Of a stretch of DNA of 64,000 bases, positions 27,348 through 36,183 are shown piece by piece. Under the pieces are notes generated by a model. The model saw nothing but the letters and a program-made list of their open reading frames with translations, was not told the DNA's origin and did not search any database. A program made the translations under genes and the position numbers. The DNA comes from Microvirga lupini (GTDB lineage: Bacteria; Pseudomonadota; Alphaproteobacteria; Rhizobiales; Beijerinckiaceae). Each line of letters starts with the position of its first letter. The first letter of the stretch is position 1. Where the stretch lies: NCBI RefSeq assembly GCF_014191055.1, contig NZ_JACHWB010000011.1:1-64000 (forward strand), written 5' to 3'.

Positions 27348-29096
27348 ATGAGCGATGGCACCGTCCCAATGATTGCGCGCGCTCTTCCGGGCCTGCCATC
27401 GCGCCTGCGGGGGCGTCTCGCCATGACCTTTGCGGCTGTCATCCTGATCACGTGCGCCGTTGCGGCGGCGCTGCTGCTCTCAAAAGCCTGGCGGGAGCGG
27501 GAACTCATCCGGGAGCGTACGCTGGGCACGGCGATGGCACTGTCGTTCGGGTTCGACCAGGAGGTGGCGGCCGGCAACGCCCTGCTGAAGGGGCTGTCGT
27601 CGTCGCCGGCCCTGAAGGCCGGAGATGCCAGAGGCTTCTACGACCAGCTCAAGGCGACACCGATCCCGGACGGCTCCTGGCTGATCCTCCAGGACCTCGA
27701 CGGACAGGTCGCCAACACCCTCCGGCCCTACGGGGCACCGCTCCCCCGGCATCGGGACTTCCCAACCTATCCGGAAGCCCTGAACCGCGTCCGCGAGCGT
27801 GGTTGGACGGTATCGGGCCGGATGGCGAGCCTTGTGAAGCCAGGATCGACGATCATCGCGCTCAGCCTGCGGATCGACCACGACGATGGCACGATGAAGG
27901 GCTTCATCACCACCATCCTCGCACAGGACCGGCTCGGCACCATCCTAAGGGGACAAGACGTTCCCGAGGCATGGACGCTGGGCCTCTACGACCGCAAGCT
28001 CCAGCCGATCGTAACGGCGCGGGGCGCCGAGACATCGTCGCGGCTTCCTATGCCGGAAGCCTTAGCGACGCGCCTCGGCGCGGTTACCAGAAGCGAGAAC
28101 GTGGGTGGCTTGATTGAAGCCGTCGATGAGCAAAAAACGCCAGTCTTGGTCGCGTACCGCAGCTCCGGGGCGACGAACTGGACGACTGTGGTGACGGTCC
28201 CGCTTTCCCTCGTGGATGCGCCGGTCGCAGGCGCTCTGCGGCAGATGGCCGGAATGGCGGGCATCCTCCTTGCGGCCAGCGGAATCGCCGCCCTGTTCAC
28301 AGCCCGTCAGGTGGAGCGGCCCCTCCGAGCGTTGGCAGACCAGATCACTGGGGCGGAGAAGCAGGTCAGCGAGTTGTCCAGCCAGTTGCTGGCGCTCCAA
28401 GAGGACGAGAGGCAGCGGATCGCCCGCGAGTTGCACGATTCGACCGCCCAGCACCTCGTGGCGGCAAACCTCGGCCTTGCAGGCCTTGAGGCGGAGGTCC
28501 GGCACAGCGCAACCGGCCGCAAAATCTTGGCGGAGATCGAGAACCTTCAGGCTGAGGCGCTGCGGGAACTGCGCATCTTCACCTACCTGCTGCATCCACC
28601 AAATCTGGCGAATGACGGCCTCCAGACCACGCTGCGGGACTTTGCCGAAGGCTTTGCTGGCCGGACTGGCCTCTTAGCCCGTATCCGTGTCCCGGAAGAG
28701 GTCGATGACCTGCCGTCGGAACTCCAGCGGACGATCCTGCGTGTGGTGCAGGAGGCGCTCACCAACGTGCACCGGCATGCAGGCGCTTCACGCGTATCGG
28801 TCGATGCCCGGATCCGGTCTGGACGGCTGGTGGTCCGCATCCGGGACAACGGACACGGAATGGCGAATTCCAATCGGCCCGATGGGCCCATCCGGTTGGG
28901 CGTTGGCATCGCCGGCATGCGCGCCCGCCTAGAACAGTTCGGCGGTGATTTGAGGATCAAGACCGGTCCGGGCGGCACCTCTGTTGTTGCCATTGTTCCA
29001 ATCTCGCTGACGGGACGGGCGCTGACCCAAGCCCGCCGGATGCTGGATCCGTGGCTGCCAGTTCCGGAACGGACTGACGGAGAGACCCTCCATTGA
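27348..29096 (+). CDS. Membrane sensor histidine kinase (HisKA_3), system 2
   Basis: A 582-residue kinase. Helices near residues 25-47 and 295-320 enclose a periplasmic sensor domain that shares LLKGLSSSPALK, GFYDQLKATPIPDGSW and PYGAPLPR with the kinase at 10521, but no PAS domains follow. The transmitter has DERQRIARELHDSTAQHL (phospho-His), EALTNVHRHA, RDNGHGM and LGVGIAGMRARLEQFGG. The longer frame starts at 27276, but ATG 27348 has GGAGG upstream and fits the motif spacing. It diverges from the FGE-sulfatase operon and is followed by its regulator at 29212. Confidence 0.9.
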   Translation: MSDGTVPMIARALPGLPSRLRGRLAMTFAAVILITCAVAAALLLSKAWRERELIRERTLGTAMALSFGFDQEVAAGNALLKGLSSSPALKAGDARGFYDQLKATPIPDGSWLILQDLDGQVANTLRPYGAPLPRHRDFPTYPEALNRVRERGWTVSGRMASLVKPGSTIIALSLRIDHDDGTMKGFITTILAQDRLGTILRGQDVPEAWTLGLYDRKLQPIVTARGAETSSRLPMPEALATRLGAVTRSENVGGLIEAVDEQKTPVLVAYRSSGATNWTTVVTVPLSLVDAPVAGALRQMAGMAGILLAASGIAALFTARQVERPLRALADQITGAEKQVSELSSQLLALQEDERQRIARELHDSTAQHLVAANLGLAGLEAEVRHSATGRKILAEIENLQAEALRELRIFTYLLHPPNLANDGLQTTLRDFAEGFAGRTGLLARIRVPEEVDDLPSELQRTILRVVQEALTNVHRHAGASRVSVDARIRSGRLVVRIRDNGHGMANSNRPDGPIRLGVGIAGMRARLEQFGGDLRIKTGPGGTSVVAIVPISLTGRALTQARRMLDPWLPVPERTDGETLH

Positions 29097-29103
29097 GGTT
29101 TCA

Positions 29104-29114
29104 GGGTCTGCCCC
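29104..29114 (+). promoter_or_regulatory. GGGTNTNNCCC motif upstream of response regulator 2
   Basis: It reads TTCAGGGTCTGCCCCCAGC on the plus strand, just after the kinase stop and 97 bases before the regulator start. A second related sequence, TCGGGGTTCCGCC, lies at 29122-29134. Confidence 0.45.
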
Positions 29115-29211
29115 CAGCAGATTCGGGGTTCCGCCTAGGTGAGGCATCCCGCGCCAAGATGTATCCTGCTATCGGTTCGCTCGAATAGCCGCGACTGCCG
29201 AAGGACGCTCC

Positions 29212-29847
29212 ATGATGACGCGCATCCTGATTGCCGACGATCACGACGTGGTCCGCTCCGGCGTACGGACCATCCTCGAGGGGCATGAAGGTTGGGAAGT
29301 TGTCGGTGAGGCCAAGGACGGCAAGGAGGCTGTCGATCAGGCAATCGCCACACGCCCCGACATCGTCATTCTCGACTATGGCCTCCCGCTGGTGAACGGG
29401 GTCGAGGCCACGCGGCAGATCCGAAGTCGAGTGCCAGGCGTGGAGGTCCTGATCTTCACCATGCACGACACCGACAGCCTGGTCCGGGATGTCCTTGAGG
29501 CGGGCGCCCGCGGGTTCCTGCTCAAGTCCGATGCCAGGCAATTCTTGGTCTCGGCGGTGGAGAGTCTGACAGCCCACAAGCCGTTCTTCACCGGAAAGGT
29601 TTCTCAAACCCTTCTTGAGACCTACCTGTCGAAAGGATCAGCAGACGAGTCGGCCCTGAGCTCGCGTGAGAAGGCCGTGGTGCAACTGATTGCCGAGGGC
29701 AAGACCAACAAGCAGATCGCCGACATCCTCAGCATCAGCACCAAGACGGTCGAGACCCATCGCGCCCTTGCCCTGCGTAAGCTCAATCTCGACACAACGG
29801 CGGCCCTGATCCGCTACGCCATCCGCAACAAGATCGTGGATGCCTGA
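29212..29847 (+). CDS. NarL/FixJ-type response regulator, system 2
   Basis: A 211-residue regulator very similar to that at 9754: MTRILIADDHDVVRSGVRTI at the N-terminus, phospho-acceptor in DIVILDYGLPLVNGVEATRQ, LIFTMHDTDS, FLLKSDARQFLVSAVESL, then the LuxR helix-turn-helix LSSREKAVVQLIAEGKTNKQ with recognition helix ISTKTVETHRALALRKL. The ATG at 29212 has GAAGGACG upstream. Located 115 bases after kinase 2, with a motif copy in the gap, it probably has a promoter of its own in addition to any read-through. Confidence 0.93.
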   Translation: MMTRILIADDHDVVRSGVRTILEGHEGWEVVGEAKDGKEAVDQAIATRPDIVILDYGLPLVNGVEATRQIRSRVPGVEVLIFTMHDTDSLVRDVLEAGARGFLLKSDARQFLVSAVESLTAHKPFFTGKVSQTLLETYLSKGSADESALSSREKAVVQLIAEGKTNKQIADILSISTKTVETHRALALRKLNLDTTAALIRYAIRNKIVDA

Positions 29848-29895
29848 ACTGGAGAGATAATGAGCGGCTGAAGGAACTCATGAAGGGAGGCTGAA

Positions 29896-30606
29896 ATGAT
29901 GTTTTCACGACGGCGTTTCTGCTGCGCTGGGGTCCTCGTCGGAACCGCAGCGACGCTCGACAGAGCTCTTGCCGCTGACTCATGCGCGGTGCAGACACGC
30001 GAGCGGCAGGTTACCCTGAGTCCGGACGATGCCCTGAAGGAGCTCAAGGCTGGCAACGAGCGTTTCCTGACGCAGACCATGCGCAACTGTGACCTCCTCG
30101 GCCAGGTTCGCGCGACCGCGGGCGGACAGTATCCCTTTGCAGTGATCATCGGCTGCATAGACTCGCGCGTGCCGCCGGAACTGGTGTTCGACCAGCGCAT
30201 CGGCGACATCTTCAGCGCCCGTATTGCAGGCAATGTCGCGGACGACGACGTCGTCGGGAGTGCAGAGTTCGCAACAAAGCTCGCCGGGGCGAAGCTCATT
30301 GTCGTGCTGGGCCACAGTGAGTGCGGTGCCGTCAGGGGCGCGATTGATGGCGCAGAACTCGGGATGCTCACCAATCTGTTGAAGCGGATCAAGCCGGCGG
30401 TCGAGGCCAGCAAGAACGTTCCAGGGGAGCACACCTCGAGGAACAAGGACTTCGTGCAGCAGGTAGCCACCGCGAACGCCAAGTTGGCAGCCGAGGGCCT
30501 CGAGCGCGATAGCCCGGTTCTGCGTGACCTGATTGCCAAGGGTGAGCTCAAGATCGTTGCGGCGATGCATGATGTCTCCACTGGGCGCATTACGTTCCTG
30601 GGTTAG
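29896..30606 (+). CDS. Exported beta-class carbonic anhydrase
   Basis: A 236-residue enzyme that interconverts CO2 and bicarbonate. A twin-arginine-like leader (MMFSRRRFCCAGVLVGTAA) ends near ALAADS, so the mature enzyme should be periplasmic. The zinc site is clear: GCIDSRVPPE (Cys and the Asp-Arg dyad) and GHSECGAVRGA (His-x2-Cys). Sequence order and length match beta-CA clade proteins with an N-terminal extension. The ATG has GGGAGG upstream and lies 48 bases after the response regulator on the same strand, so read-through is possible. Confidence 0.92.
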   Translation: MMFSRRRFCCAGVLVGTAATLDRALAADSCAVQTRERQVTLSPDDALKELKAGNERFLTQTMRNCDLLGQVRATAGGQYPFAVIIGCIDSRVPPELVFDQRIGDIFSARIAGNVADDDVVGSAEFATKLAGAKLIVVLGHSECGAVRGAIDGAELGMLTNLLKRIKPAVEASKNVPGEHTSRNKDFVQQVATANAKLAAEGLERDSPVLRDLIAKGELKIVAAMHDVSTGRITFLG

Positions 30607-31202
30607 CAGCCAGGAACGTGACGTTCTGCGGCAAGCCTGCCCTTCCGGAGCACGTCGCCAAGACTTTGCTGACGATCATCGAGCATGAGTGATTCTGCGA
30701 GGGAGCAGCCATGCCCGTGGTGGCCCGTTCCCGGTGGGCTTCTTACCGGATCTGCGCGAGGGAGGTAAGCGCTCGCGAAGGTCCGGGGCGTTGAACGGCT
30801 GCTGGCAGTGCCGCTCCTGGTCATGATGAAGATCGTTGCGGACCGTGTTGAGTTATGGAAGCTGGTCGGGCACATCATTGGCGCTTGGATAGGCATTGCA
30901 TGAAAGCCGTAGCCTGAATCGCGGCCGTGCGAACCTGAATGTCGCGTTTTGGCACTTGCCAGAAGTAGGCGAAACATCCACTTTGGATACGTGCAACGGA
31001 CGTTCCTGTCAGTGAACGAACTTCACTGCCTGACCCAAAGCGGCCCCTTGCGAGCCTCATGATGGGCTGTGATCATTCTGCAATGGAAAAAGCTCCCTCG
31101 TCGGTGGTTGCCGGGGAGGGAGCAGGAGGAAGATGCCTTGCGGCACAGCCCGACGATACTCCGCTCAGGATCGGTGCCCACCACCTGGGTTAAACGTGGC
31201 CG
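30607..31202. other. Intergenic region; possible remnant reading frame and a third GAATGTC-type element
   Basis: About 600 bases without a supported gene. At 30618-30692 a frame reads VTFCGKPALPEHVAKTLLTI and stops after EHE; it could be a gene remnant, but I do not recognise it. A sequence with GAATGTC at 30937-30943 and AGAAGTAGGCGAAACATCC at 30961 resembles the inverted-repeat element at 545-578. Confidence 0.4.
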
Positions 31203-31652
31203 CTAAGATCGTCCTTGTTCTTGAGCCTTTGCCCTGTCGTCCATTGCGAACGACAGCCTAGCCTGAAGCACTACGTCACCCGTCTCGTCTCTGACCCTCA
31301 CGCTGAACTCGCGTGGGTCTCCACATGTGAGACTATTACGGGCCATGTCCCAGAGCGCCCGGCATGCCATCTCTCTGGCAGCCGCAAGATCGGCCACCTC
31401 CAGTCCGATCTCGTCAGGGATGAAACGATCGCCATCATCGGTGTCGAAGAAGTAGCGGGGCGGGTGACCAAGCGGAACAGCCCGGTTCGTAGTCGTAGAA
31501 CGGCTCTCCGGCGACGGCCTCTCCGATCTGGAACCTTGAACAGGAGCGGTCTTCCTGACGTCACCCGCCTCAGGGTCCGCCAGGAGTTCGAACTGCCGAG
31601 CCGTCGCAAGGAGCTTGTCGAGGCCGTCTATGATGGAGATCTGTTCCGTCAT
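31203..31652 (-). CDS. DUF6894-containing protein
   Basis: A 149-residue protein. The C-terminal half has the DUF6894 pattern: RYFFDTDDGDRFIPDEIGLE followed by AAREMACRALWDMAR and REFSVRVRDETGDVVLQARL. The N-terminal 65 residues are an unrelated, poorly conserved extension with a short helix (IIDGLDKLLATARQFELLAD). DUF6894 proteins are abundant in Methylobacteriaceae and Bradyrhizobiaceae and have no established function. The ATG at 31652 is preceded by CAGGAGGAG. It stands alone. Confidence 0.75.
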   Translation of the reverse strand: MTEQISIIDGLDKLLATARQFELLADPEAGDVRKTAPVQGSRSERPSPESRSTTTNRAVPLGHPPRYFFDTDDGDRFIPDEIGLEVADLAAAREMACRALWDMARNSLTCGDPREFSVRVRDETGDVVLQARLSFAMDDRAKAQEQGRS

Positions 31653-31774
31653 GAGACTGGCTCCTCCTGAGGAGCAACAAACCCATCAACGACTGTAACG
31701 GTCAGGATTTCAGGCTCCGGCCATTGGACATCGCAGATTAACAGGCACATAGTGCTCTCATCACCGGCCGGCCC

Positions 31775-31818
31775 GAACCCGTAGGCGCTGGTGGCTGAGA
31801 GAGACGTGTGCTCCCGCC
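31775..31818 (+). promoter_or_regulatory. Conserved leader element, copy 1
   Basis: It contains CCCGTAGGCGCTGGTGGCT followed by GAGAGA-GTGTGCTCCCGCC and ends 21 bases before the ATG at 31840. An almost matching element precedes the gene at 38789 at the same distance. The conservation lies upstream of otherwise unrelated small genes, so it may be a shared promoter or 5-prime UTR regulatory element. Confidence 0.45.
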
Positions 31819-31839
31819 TGCAAGGCTGGGAGCGCCGTT

Positions 31840-32025
31840 ATGGCCAACACGCCCAAGACACCGATGACCCGTGCCGAGTACGACGCGCAGATCCTCCAGA
31901 ACTCGCGGAAGGCACTGGTACAGTCATACCGGGTGCTCAGGGAGACGGACGCTCTCCTGACAATCCGAGACCTGCGACCTGCCACGACGGGCTCAGACCC
32001 AAGGCCTCGTCGTGACGGTGAATAG
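31840..32025 (+). CDS. Small hypothetical protein
   Basis: A 61-residue protein starting MANTPKTPMTRAEYDAQILQ, with a helical NSRKALVQSYRVLRETDALL segment and a basic, Pro/Arg-rich tail. A GGGAGCG ribosome binding site lies before the ATG. Support comes from the leader element shared with another small helical-protein gene at 38789. No family or function was recognised. Confidence 0.5.
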   Translation: MANTPKTPMTRAEYDAQILQNSRKALVQSYRVLRETDALLTIRDLRPATTGSDPRPRRDGE

Positions 32026-32090
32026 CCGTACGAGGTTCCCGATTGCGATTTCAAACCTCGACCGCAACGACCGGGGGGCTCAGGCTTGCC

Positions 32091-32486
32091 TCATTGTCGG
32101 TGGGAGAGTTGGCTGACCGCGTGCAGCAGTTCCTCAACCCGGAACGGTTTCTCCAGGTGCGCTGCACCCTTTAGAGCCTCAGGGATGCTCATGGGGCCAT
32201 ATCCGGTTGAATATACGAACGGCAGATTACGCCGCTGAAGCATTTCAGCCACCCTGAGGCCGCTCTCGCCTCGCAGATTGATGTCGAGCACGGCACAGGT
32301 GAGGCTTTCGTTCTCGGCCAGGGGCAAAGCCTTGTCCACGCTGGGAACCGGACCGATCACCTCGGCCCCACAGTCTTCGAGTGCCCGGCAGAGGTCATCG
32401 GCGATGTAGTACTCGTCCTCCACCAGGAGGACGCGGCTGCCAGTCAGGTCGGGCTTGTCAGGTTTCTCGTCGCTGGCTGCGGTCAT
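32091..32486 (-). CDS. CheY-like single-domain response regulator
   Basis: A 131-residue receiver domain: RVLLVEDEYYIADDL (acidic pocket), phospho-acceptor in TCAVLDINLRGESG, Ser/Thr region in FVYSTGYG and Lys in HLEKPFRVEELL. It has no output domain. This type commonly works with HWE kinases, and its start at 32486 lies inside the end of the kinase gene, overlapping it by 29 bases, so the two are probably translationally coupled. An ACGGAGAG ribosome binding site precedes the ATG. Confidence 0.88.
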   Translation of the reverse strand: MTAASDEKPDKPDLTGSRVLLVEDEYYIADDLCRALEDCGAEVIGPVPSVDKALPLAENESLTCAVLDINLRGESGLRVAEMLQRRNLPFVYSTGYGPMSIPEALKGAAHLEKPFRVEELLHAVSQLSHRQ

Positions 32487-35400
32487 CGTCGTCGCTCTCC
32501 GTGCCGGATGGGCCCTGTCCCGGTGTGACATCCGTGGCTGCGCTCCTGTCATTGAGCGGGAGTACGATGATGCAGCGGATGCCACCGGGTGTGAACTGCA
32601 ACTCCGTCTCGGCATCCAGCTCATAGCGGAGGGTCCGCTCGATCAACTCGGAGCCGAAGCCACGCCGCCGGGGAGCCCTGCTGGCGACGCTGACGCCGCT
32701 CTCGCGCCATTCCAGCCTGAGCTTCCGATCCCCGTCGGCGCCCTCGATCCGCCACGTGACATCGATGTGGCCTGTGTCTCCGGACAGAGCACCATACTTG
32801 AGGGCATTGGTGGCAAGTTCGTGGATCGCCAGTCCGATGGAATCGGCTGTCTTGGCCCGTAGCCGCACCGGCGGGCCGTCGATGCGGGCCTTCTCCTCGT
32901 CCCTGACAGCGAGGGAGAGCAACTCCTCCCGCACGAACTCCTCCAGGTCGACCCCGGCATCAGGAGCCCGGGTGGCCATGGCCTGGGAGCGGGCGAAGGC
33001 TTCGATGCGCCCTTCAAGGTGCATGGCATAATCCTCGACCGTCTCGCTCGTGGCCGCCGTGCGCCGGGTGATGGACCGCATCACGGCAAGGGTATTGCGC
33101 ACGCGATGCTGCAACTCGGCCAAGAGCATCCTGGTATGCCGCTCACTCTCGCCTAGCGCCTGCTCCGCCTGCTTGCGGTCCGAGATGTCGACGCAGGCGA
33201 CGGAACCACCCACGATGCGTCCGCTTCCATCCCGAATGGGGCTGACGCTGGTCAGCGCCCAGACGACCGATCCATCCGGTTGAACGTAGCGAGTGTCAGC
33301 TATGAACGGCTCGCCCGTGGCGTGCAGGCGCTCAAGCAGGGCGGCATTCCGCTCGGCGTCGTCGGGGTGGATGATGTCCCGTAGAGGCTTGCCCATCAGG
33401 GTTTCGGCGCTGCGGCTAGCCATCGTGCAGAAGCGGTCATTGATATAGGTGAGGTTGCCGTCACGGGTTTCGGCGATGCCAATGGTGGCCTGGGTGACGA
33501 TGGCCCGGAACCGCTCCTCGCTTTCCCGCAGTGCCTGCTGTGCTCTTGTGAGCGGCGTCATGTCGGTGAATGTCACCACAGTGCCGCCGATGTAGTTGTC
33601 GATGCTGCGGTAGGGCAGCACGCGGACCATGTAGCGGGTGCCCGTGGTCGGGTCGGCAATCTCGCGGTCTATGCTGCCCAGGGTCCGGGCTACGCGCCGG
33701 GCATCCTCCTGCAGCTCTTCATAGGTGATACGAGCCTTGATGTGAGCGATTGGGCGGCCGATGTCGGTCTCGACCAGGTGGAAGATCTCGGCCACGGCGG
33801 GCGTGTAGTTCATCACCCGCAGCTCGTTGTCGAGGAAGACCGTCGCGATCTGGGTGCTTTCGAGAAGGTTCTTGAGGTCGCTGTTGGCCCGTCCGAGCTC
33901 CTGGACGCGATGCGCCAGCTCGCCGTTGACCGTGGTCAGCTCCTCGTTGACCGATTGCAGCTCCTCCTTGGAGGTCTCCAGCTCTTCGTTGGCGGATTGG
34001 AGCTCCTCGTTGAGGGATTGGTACTCCTCGTTCGAGGATTTCAGCTCCTCGTTCGTGCTCTCCAGCTCCTCGATGGTCGCCTGAAGCCGTTCGCGGGTGA
34101 CCCGCAGCTCGGCTTCGAGCCGTTGCACATGTTCATCGTGGAGGGCGGTTCCCGTCGCCTCGCGGCCATCGCCATCAAGGCGGGCGGCGCTATCCTTGAA
34201 GATCACGACATAGCCGGCGCCCGCATCGGGCTTCTCGCCGAGAGGTTCGATCACGATGTCGACCATGCGGCGCGTGCCGTTGGTTCCCAGGGTGAGCCCA
34301 TCGACCTGCACGCTTTGGTGCTCCTCGGCCGCTTTGGTCAGGGCCACACGCAGATCAAGGCGCAGGTCGCTATGAACGAGGTTGAGCAGGTTCAGGCTTG
34401 CAGCACCGCCGGCCGGTTCGATGTAGCGGCCGCTTCTGCCCGAGAAGTGCAGCACGTCGAAGTTCTCATCGATCACCACATGGGCCGGAGCATAGCGCTC
34501 CGCGATGGTCTCGGCCTGCCTCGCCAAATTGCCCTCGAAGGCGCGGGGGCGCTGCGGCAAGGTGTTCTCAGGCGGCCGACGGTCCACGGCGGTGAACGGG
34601 AAGTCAGGCATGACCCGAACCGTCGTTTCAAGGCGCTGGAAGATGCGAAAGCCCCGGTCCACCGGCCCGAACAGCCTCGTGTGCCGCGAGATGTTCTCCG
34701 AGTTGCCCAGGAACAGGAAGCCGCCTGGCTTGAGGGCAAAGTGAAAGAGGGGAATGACCCGATCTTGCAGGTCGGCGTTAAGGTAGATCAGCAGGTTGCG
34801 GCAGGAGATCAGGTCGAGGCGCGAGAACGGGGCATCTTTGACGACGCTGTGCTGCGAGAAGATGCACATCTCCCGCAGCTCCTTGACCACGCAGTAGGTG
34901 TTGCCCTCCTTGACGAACCAGCGCGCCAGGCGCTCCGGGCTCACATCCTTCGTGATGGACTCCGGATAGCGCCCGACCCGCGCCGTGGCGAGGGCCCGAC
35001 CATCGATGTCGCTGGCAAAAATCTGCACGTGGGGCACGGTGTCGAGCCTGGCCATGTGCTCGCGCAGGAGGATACCGATGGAATAGGCCTCCTCGCCCGT
35101 CGAGCAGCCGAGCACCCACACGCGAAGAGTGTCGTTGCGGGTCTTGCCCTCGAAAAGCTTGGGTATGACCTGGGCTTCGAGGAGTTCGAACTCCCGGCGA
35201 TCCCGGAAGAACTGGGTCACCCCAATCAGGAGATCGTTGAATAGATTCTGTGCCTCGTCCGCGTGGGTCCGCAGGATGTCGACATAGGAGTCGAGGGTGT
35301 CGGCCTGCACGACCTGCATGCGGCGTTGCACGCGCCGGAAGAAGGTGCCGGCCTTGTAGCCGTGGAAGTCATGCCCGGTCTTGTTGCGGAGGATGGTGGC

Positions 35401-36102
35401 AATATTCCCGAGCGCTCCGGAGATCTCCTCCGCCGCATAATCTTCTCCAGCGGTGTCGCGATAGTTCTTCAGGTGCTGGGCATAAAGCCGGATGCGCCCC
35501 GGCATCTCTTCGACCGGCAGCACGAAATCGGCCAGCGCCACAGGGCTGCTGCTGGCGGCAAGGCTCTCCGACGACACCTCGCTGGTTGCCTCCGCCAGGG
35601 TGAGGCCGCCAGCCTCCTTGATGGCGCCGAAGCCGAGAATGCCGTCACCGCCGGTGCCGGAGAAGATGATGCCGACGACGTCCCTGTTCTGATCGTGCGT
35701 GACCGAGACGAAGAAGCTGTCGATGGTCCCGCGCTCACCAGGCTCCTCCTGAGCCACGCGGCTCCGGAAATGCCCGTTTTCGAGCGTCAGGATCGTGTTG
35801 GGCGCGTGCCAGTAGATCCTCCCCGCCTCGAGCGGAGCGCCGTCCGTCGCCAGGGACAGCTCACGCTGCCGCTCGGTCAGGACGTGTCTGAAGCGCTCCT
35901 CGTCCAAGGCTTCGCGGTGTTGGAAGGTCAGGACGACTGCCATGCCGTTGTCGAGGGTGAGATCGCTCAGGAAGCGCTCCACAGGCTGGCTGTTCGCTCC
36001 GGAAGCGCCGATGGCGATGATCAGATCCACGGTCGCATTCACGAAGCCGTCCGTTGGAGGGGCTTCCCGTTGAGCTCTCTGTTTGCTTCGCTTGGCGGCC
36101 AA
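32458..36102 (-). CDS. CheB-CheR-PAS-HWE histidine kinase fusion
   Basis: A 1214-residue cytoplasmic signalling protein. Residues about 25-210 are a CheB methylesterase-like domain (GASGANSQ, and Asp in SGTGGDGILG). Residues about 230-490 are a CheR methyltransferase-like domain (FFRDRREFELL, WVLGCSTGEEAYS, FSRLDLISCRNLLIYL). A long coiled coil with heptads such as NEELQSANEELETSKEEL covers about 660-745. PAS domains follow (about 755-870 and 875-1000). The C-terminal HWE kinase has AELQHRVRNTLAVMRSI with the phospho-His, HELATNALKYGAL and a divergent G region. The start is probably TTG at 36102. It probably phosphorylates the overlapping CheY-like protein. No flagellar or chemoreceptor genes are nearby. 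Confidence 0.93.
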   Translation of the reverse strand: MAAKRSKQRAQREAPPTDGFVNATVDLIIAIGASGANSQPVERFLSDLTLDNGMAVVLTFQHREALDEERFRHVLTERQRELSLATDGAPLEAGRIYWHAPNTILTLENGHFRSRVAQEEPGERGTIDSFFVSVTHDQNRDVVGIIFSGTGGDGILGFGAIKEAGGLTLAEATSEVSSESLAASSSPVALADFVLPVEEMPGRIRLYAQHLKNYRDTAGEDYAAEEISGALGNIATILRNKTGHDFHGYKAGTFFRRVQRRMQVVQADTLDSYVDILRTHADEAQNLFNDLLIGVTQFFRDRREFELLEAQVIPKLFEGKTRNDTLRVWVLGCSTGEEAYSIGILLREHMARLDTVPHVQIFASDIDGRALATARVGRYPESITKDVSPERLARWFVKEGNTYCVVKELREMCIFSQHSVVKDAPFSRLDLISCRNLLIYLNADLQDRVIPLFHFALKPGGFLFLGNSENISRHTRLFGPVDRGFRIFQRLETTVRVMPDFPFTAVDRRPPENTLPQRPRAFEGNLARQAETIAERYAPAHVVIDENFDVLHFSGRSGRYIEPAGGAASLNLLNLVHSDLRLDLRVALTKAAEEHQSVQVDGLTLGTNGTRRMVDIVIEPLGEKPDAGAGYVVIFKDSAARLDGDGREATGTALHDEHVQRLEAELRVTRERLQATIEELESTNEELKSSNEEYQSLNEELQSANEELETSKEELQSVNEELTTVNGELAHRVQELGRANSDLKNLLESTQIATVFLDNELRVMNYTPAVAEIFHLVETDIGRPIAHIKARITYEELQEDARRVARTLGSIDREIADPTTGTRYMVRVLPYRSIDNYIGGTVVTFTDMTPLTRAQQALRESEERFRAIVTQATIGIAETRDGNLTYINDRFCTMASRSAETLMGKPLRDIIHPDDAERNAALLERLHATGEPFIADTRYVQPDGSVVWALTSVSPIRDGSGRIVGGSVACVDISDRKQAEQALGESERHTRMLLAELQHRVRNTLAVMRSITRRTAATSETVEDYAMHLEGRIEAFARSQAMATRAPDAGVDLEEFVREELLSLAVRDEEKARIDGPPVRLRAKTADSIGLAIHELATNALKYGALSGDTGHIDVTWRIEGADGDRKLRLEWRESGVSVASRAPRRRGFGSELIERTLRYELDAETELQFTPGGIRCIIVLPLNDRSAATDVTPGQGPSGTESDDDDRSQRRET

Positions 36103-36183
36103 CTTGCAATATCCCTGCTTTCTCTAGGATCTGCCATATCAGGGATGAACATGCCACCCCTGGTCAGAGTGAGAGGGCCGCTC

